NCBI GenBank assembly: GCA_016288175.1
Contig: JAEEYN010000035.1
Coordinates: 1 to 5,057, forward strand
DNA: 5,057 nucleotides
Reading direction: 5' to 3'
Origin: Bacillota bacterium
GTDB taxonomy: Bacteria > Bacillota > Clostridia > Christensenellales > CAG-138
The position numbers and the translations under genes are program-made. Shown here in pieces: positions 4,992-5,057 of this stretch. The notes beneath the pieces were generated by a model that saw only the letters and a list, made by a program, of their open reading frames with translations, searched no databases and was not told the DNA's origin. Every line of letters begins with the position of its first letter. The stretch's first letter is position 1.

Positions 4992-5057
4992 ATGAAAAAG
5001 CAGGTTCTAAAAAGAATCTCTGAATTTATAGCAGCGCTGACGGCCCTTCTGCTTCTC
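4992..5057 (+). CDS. N-terminal end of an exported protein (cut by window edge)
   Basis: Only 22 codons are inside the window. They read MKKQVLKRISEFIAALTA followed by a run of Leu, the charged start and beginning of the hydrophobic core of a signal peptide. The frame is supported by a strong ribosome binding site and a good upstream promoter. The product is most likely another secreted or surface protein, but its function cannot be told from this part. Confidence 0.78.
   Translation, partial: MKKQVLKRISEFIAALTALLLL

Overview
The window looks like chromosomal DNA from an uncultured, gut-type member of the Clostridia (Oscillospiraceae/Ruminococcaceae-like). The reasons are strong GGAGG ribosome binding sites at every convincing start, TTGACA/TATAAT-type promoters, a moderately high GC content, and a secreted protein ending in a type I dockerin-like module. 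The lineage is an inference from these traits and not a sequence match. All recognisable coding regions encode membrane or exported proteins of the cell surface; no housekeeping gene, RNA gene, insertion sequence, phage gene or CRISPR array is visible.

Layout. Positions 2-44 hold an intrinsic terminator on the minus strand, just beyond the end of the minus-strand gene at 60-938. That gene encodes a single-pass membrane protein with a cytoplasmic N-terminal domain and a probable extracytoplasmic C-terminal domain. Positions 939-1117 are a divergent control region with one good promoter per direction. Positions 1118-2809 encode a secreted protein of 563 residues: signal peptide, ten GLUG-type repeats forming a predicted beta-solenoid, and a C-terminal dockerin-like pair of calcium-binding loops. 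Positions 2810-3298 are AT-rich and contain what appears to be the remains of a small secreted, zinc-ribbon-like protein, with its ribosome binding site kept but its start and frame broken. Positions 3299-4732 encode a 477-residue exported protein of unknown function, made of two diverged copies of one domain of about 165-170 residues and ending in a C-terminal membrane anchor. Positions 4733-4991 are an intergenic region with a strong promoter and a perfect 10-bp palindrome, leading to the first 22 codons of another exported protein cut by the window edge.

How the genes may work together. Nothing shows a shared pathway. The common theme is export to the cell surface: an anchored duplicated-domain protein, a dockerin-bearing solenoid protein that could dock on a cohesin-bearing scaffold elsewhere in the genome, and a small membrane protein transcribed divergently. 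The dockerin/GLUG protein and the two-copy protein of unknown family are the most interesting items. I see no complete novel system that the sequence alone would prove.
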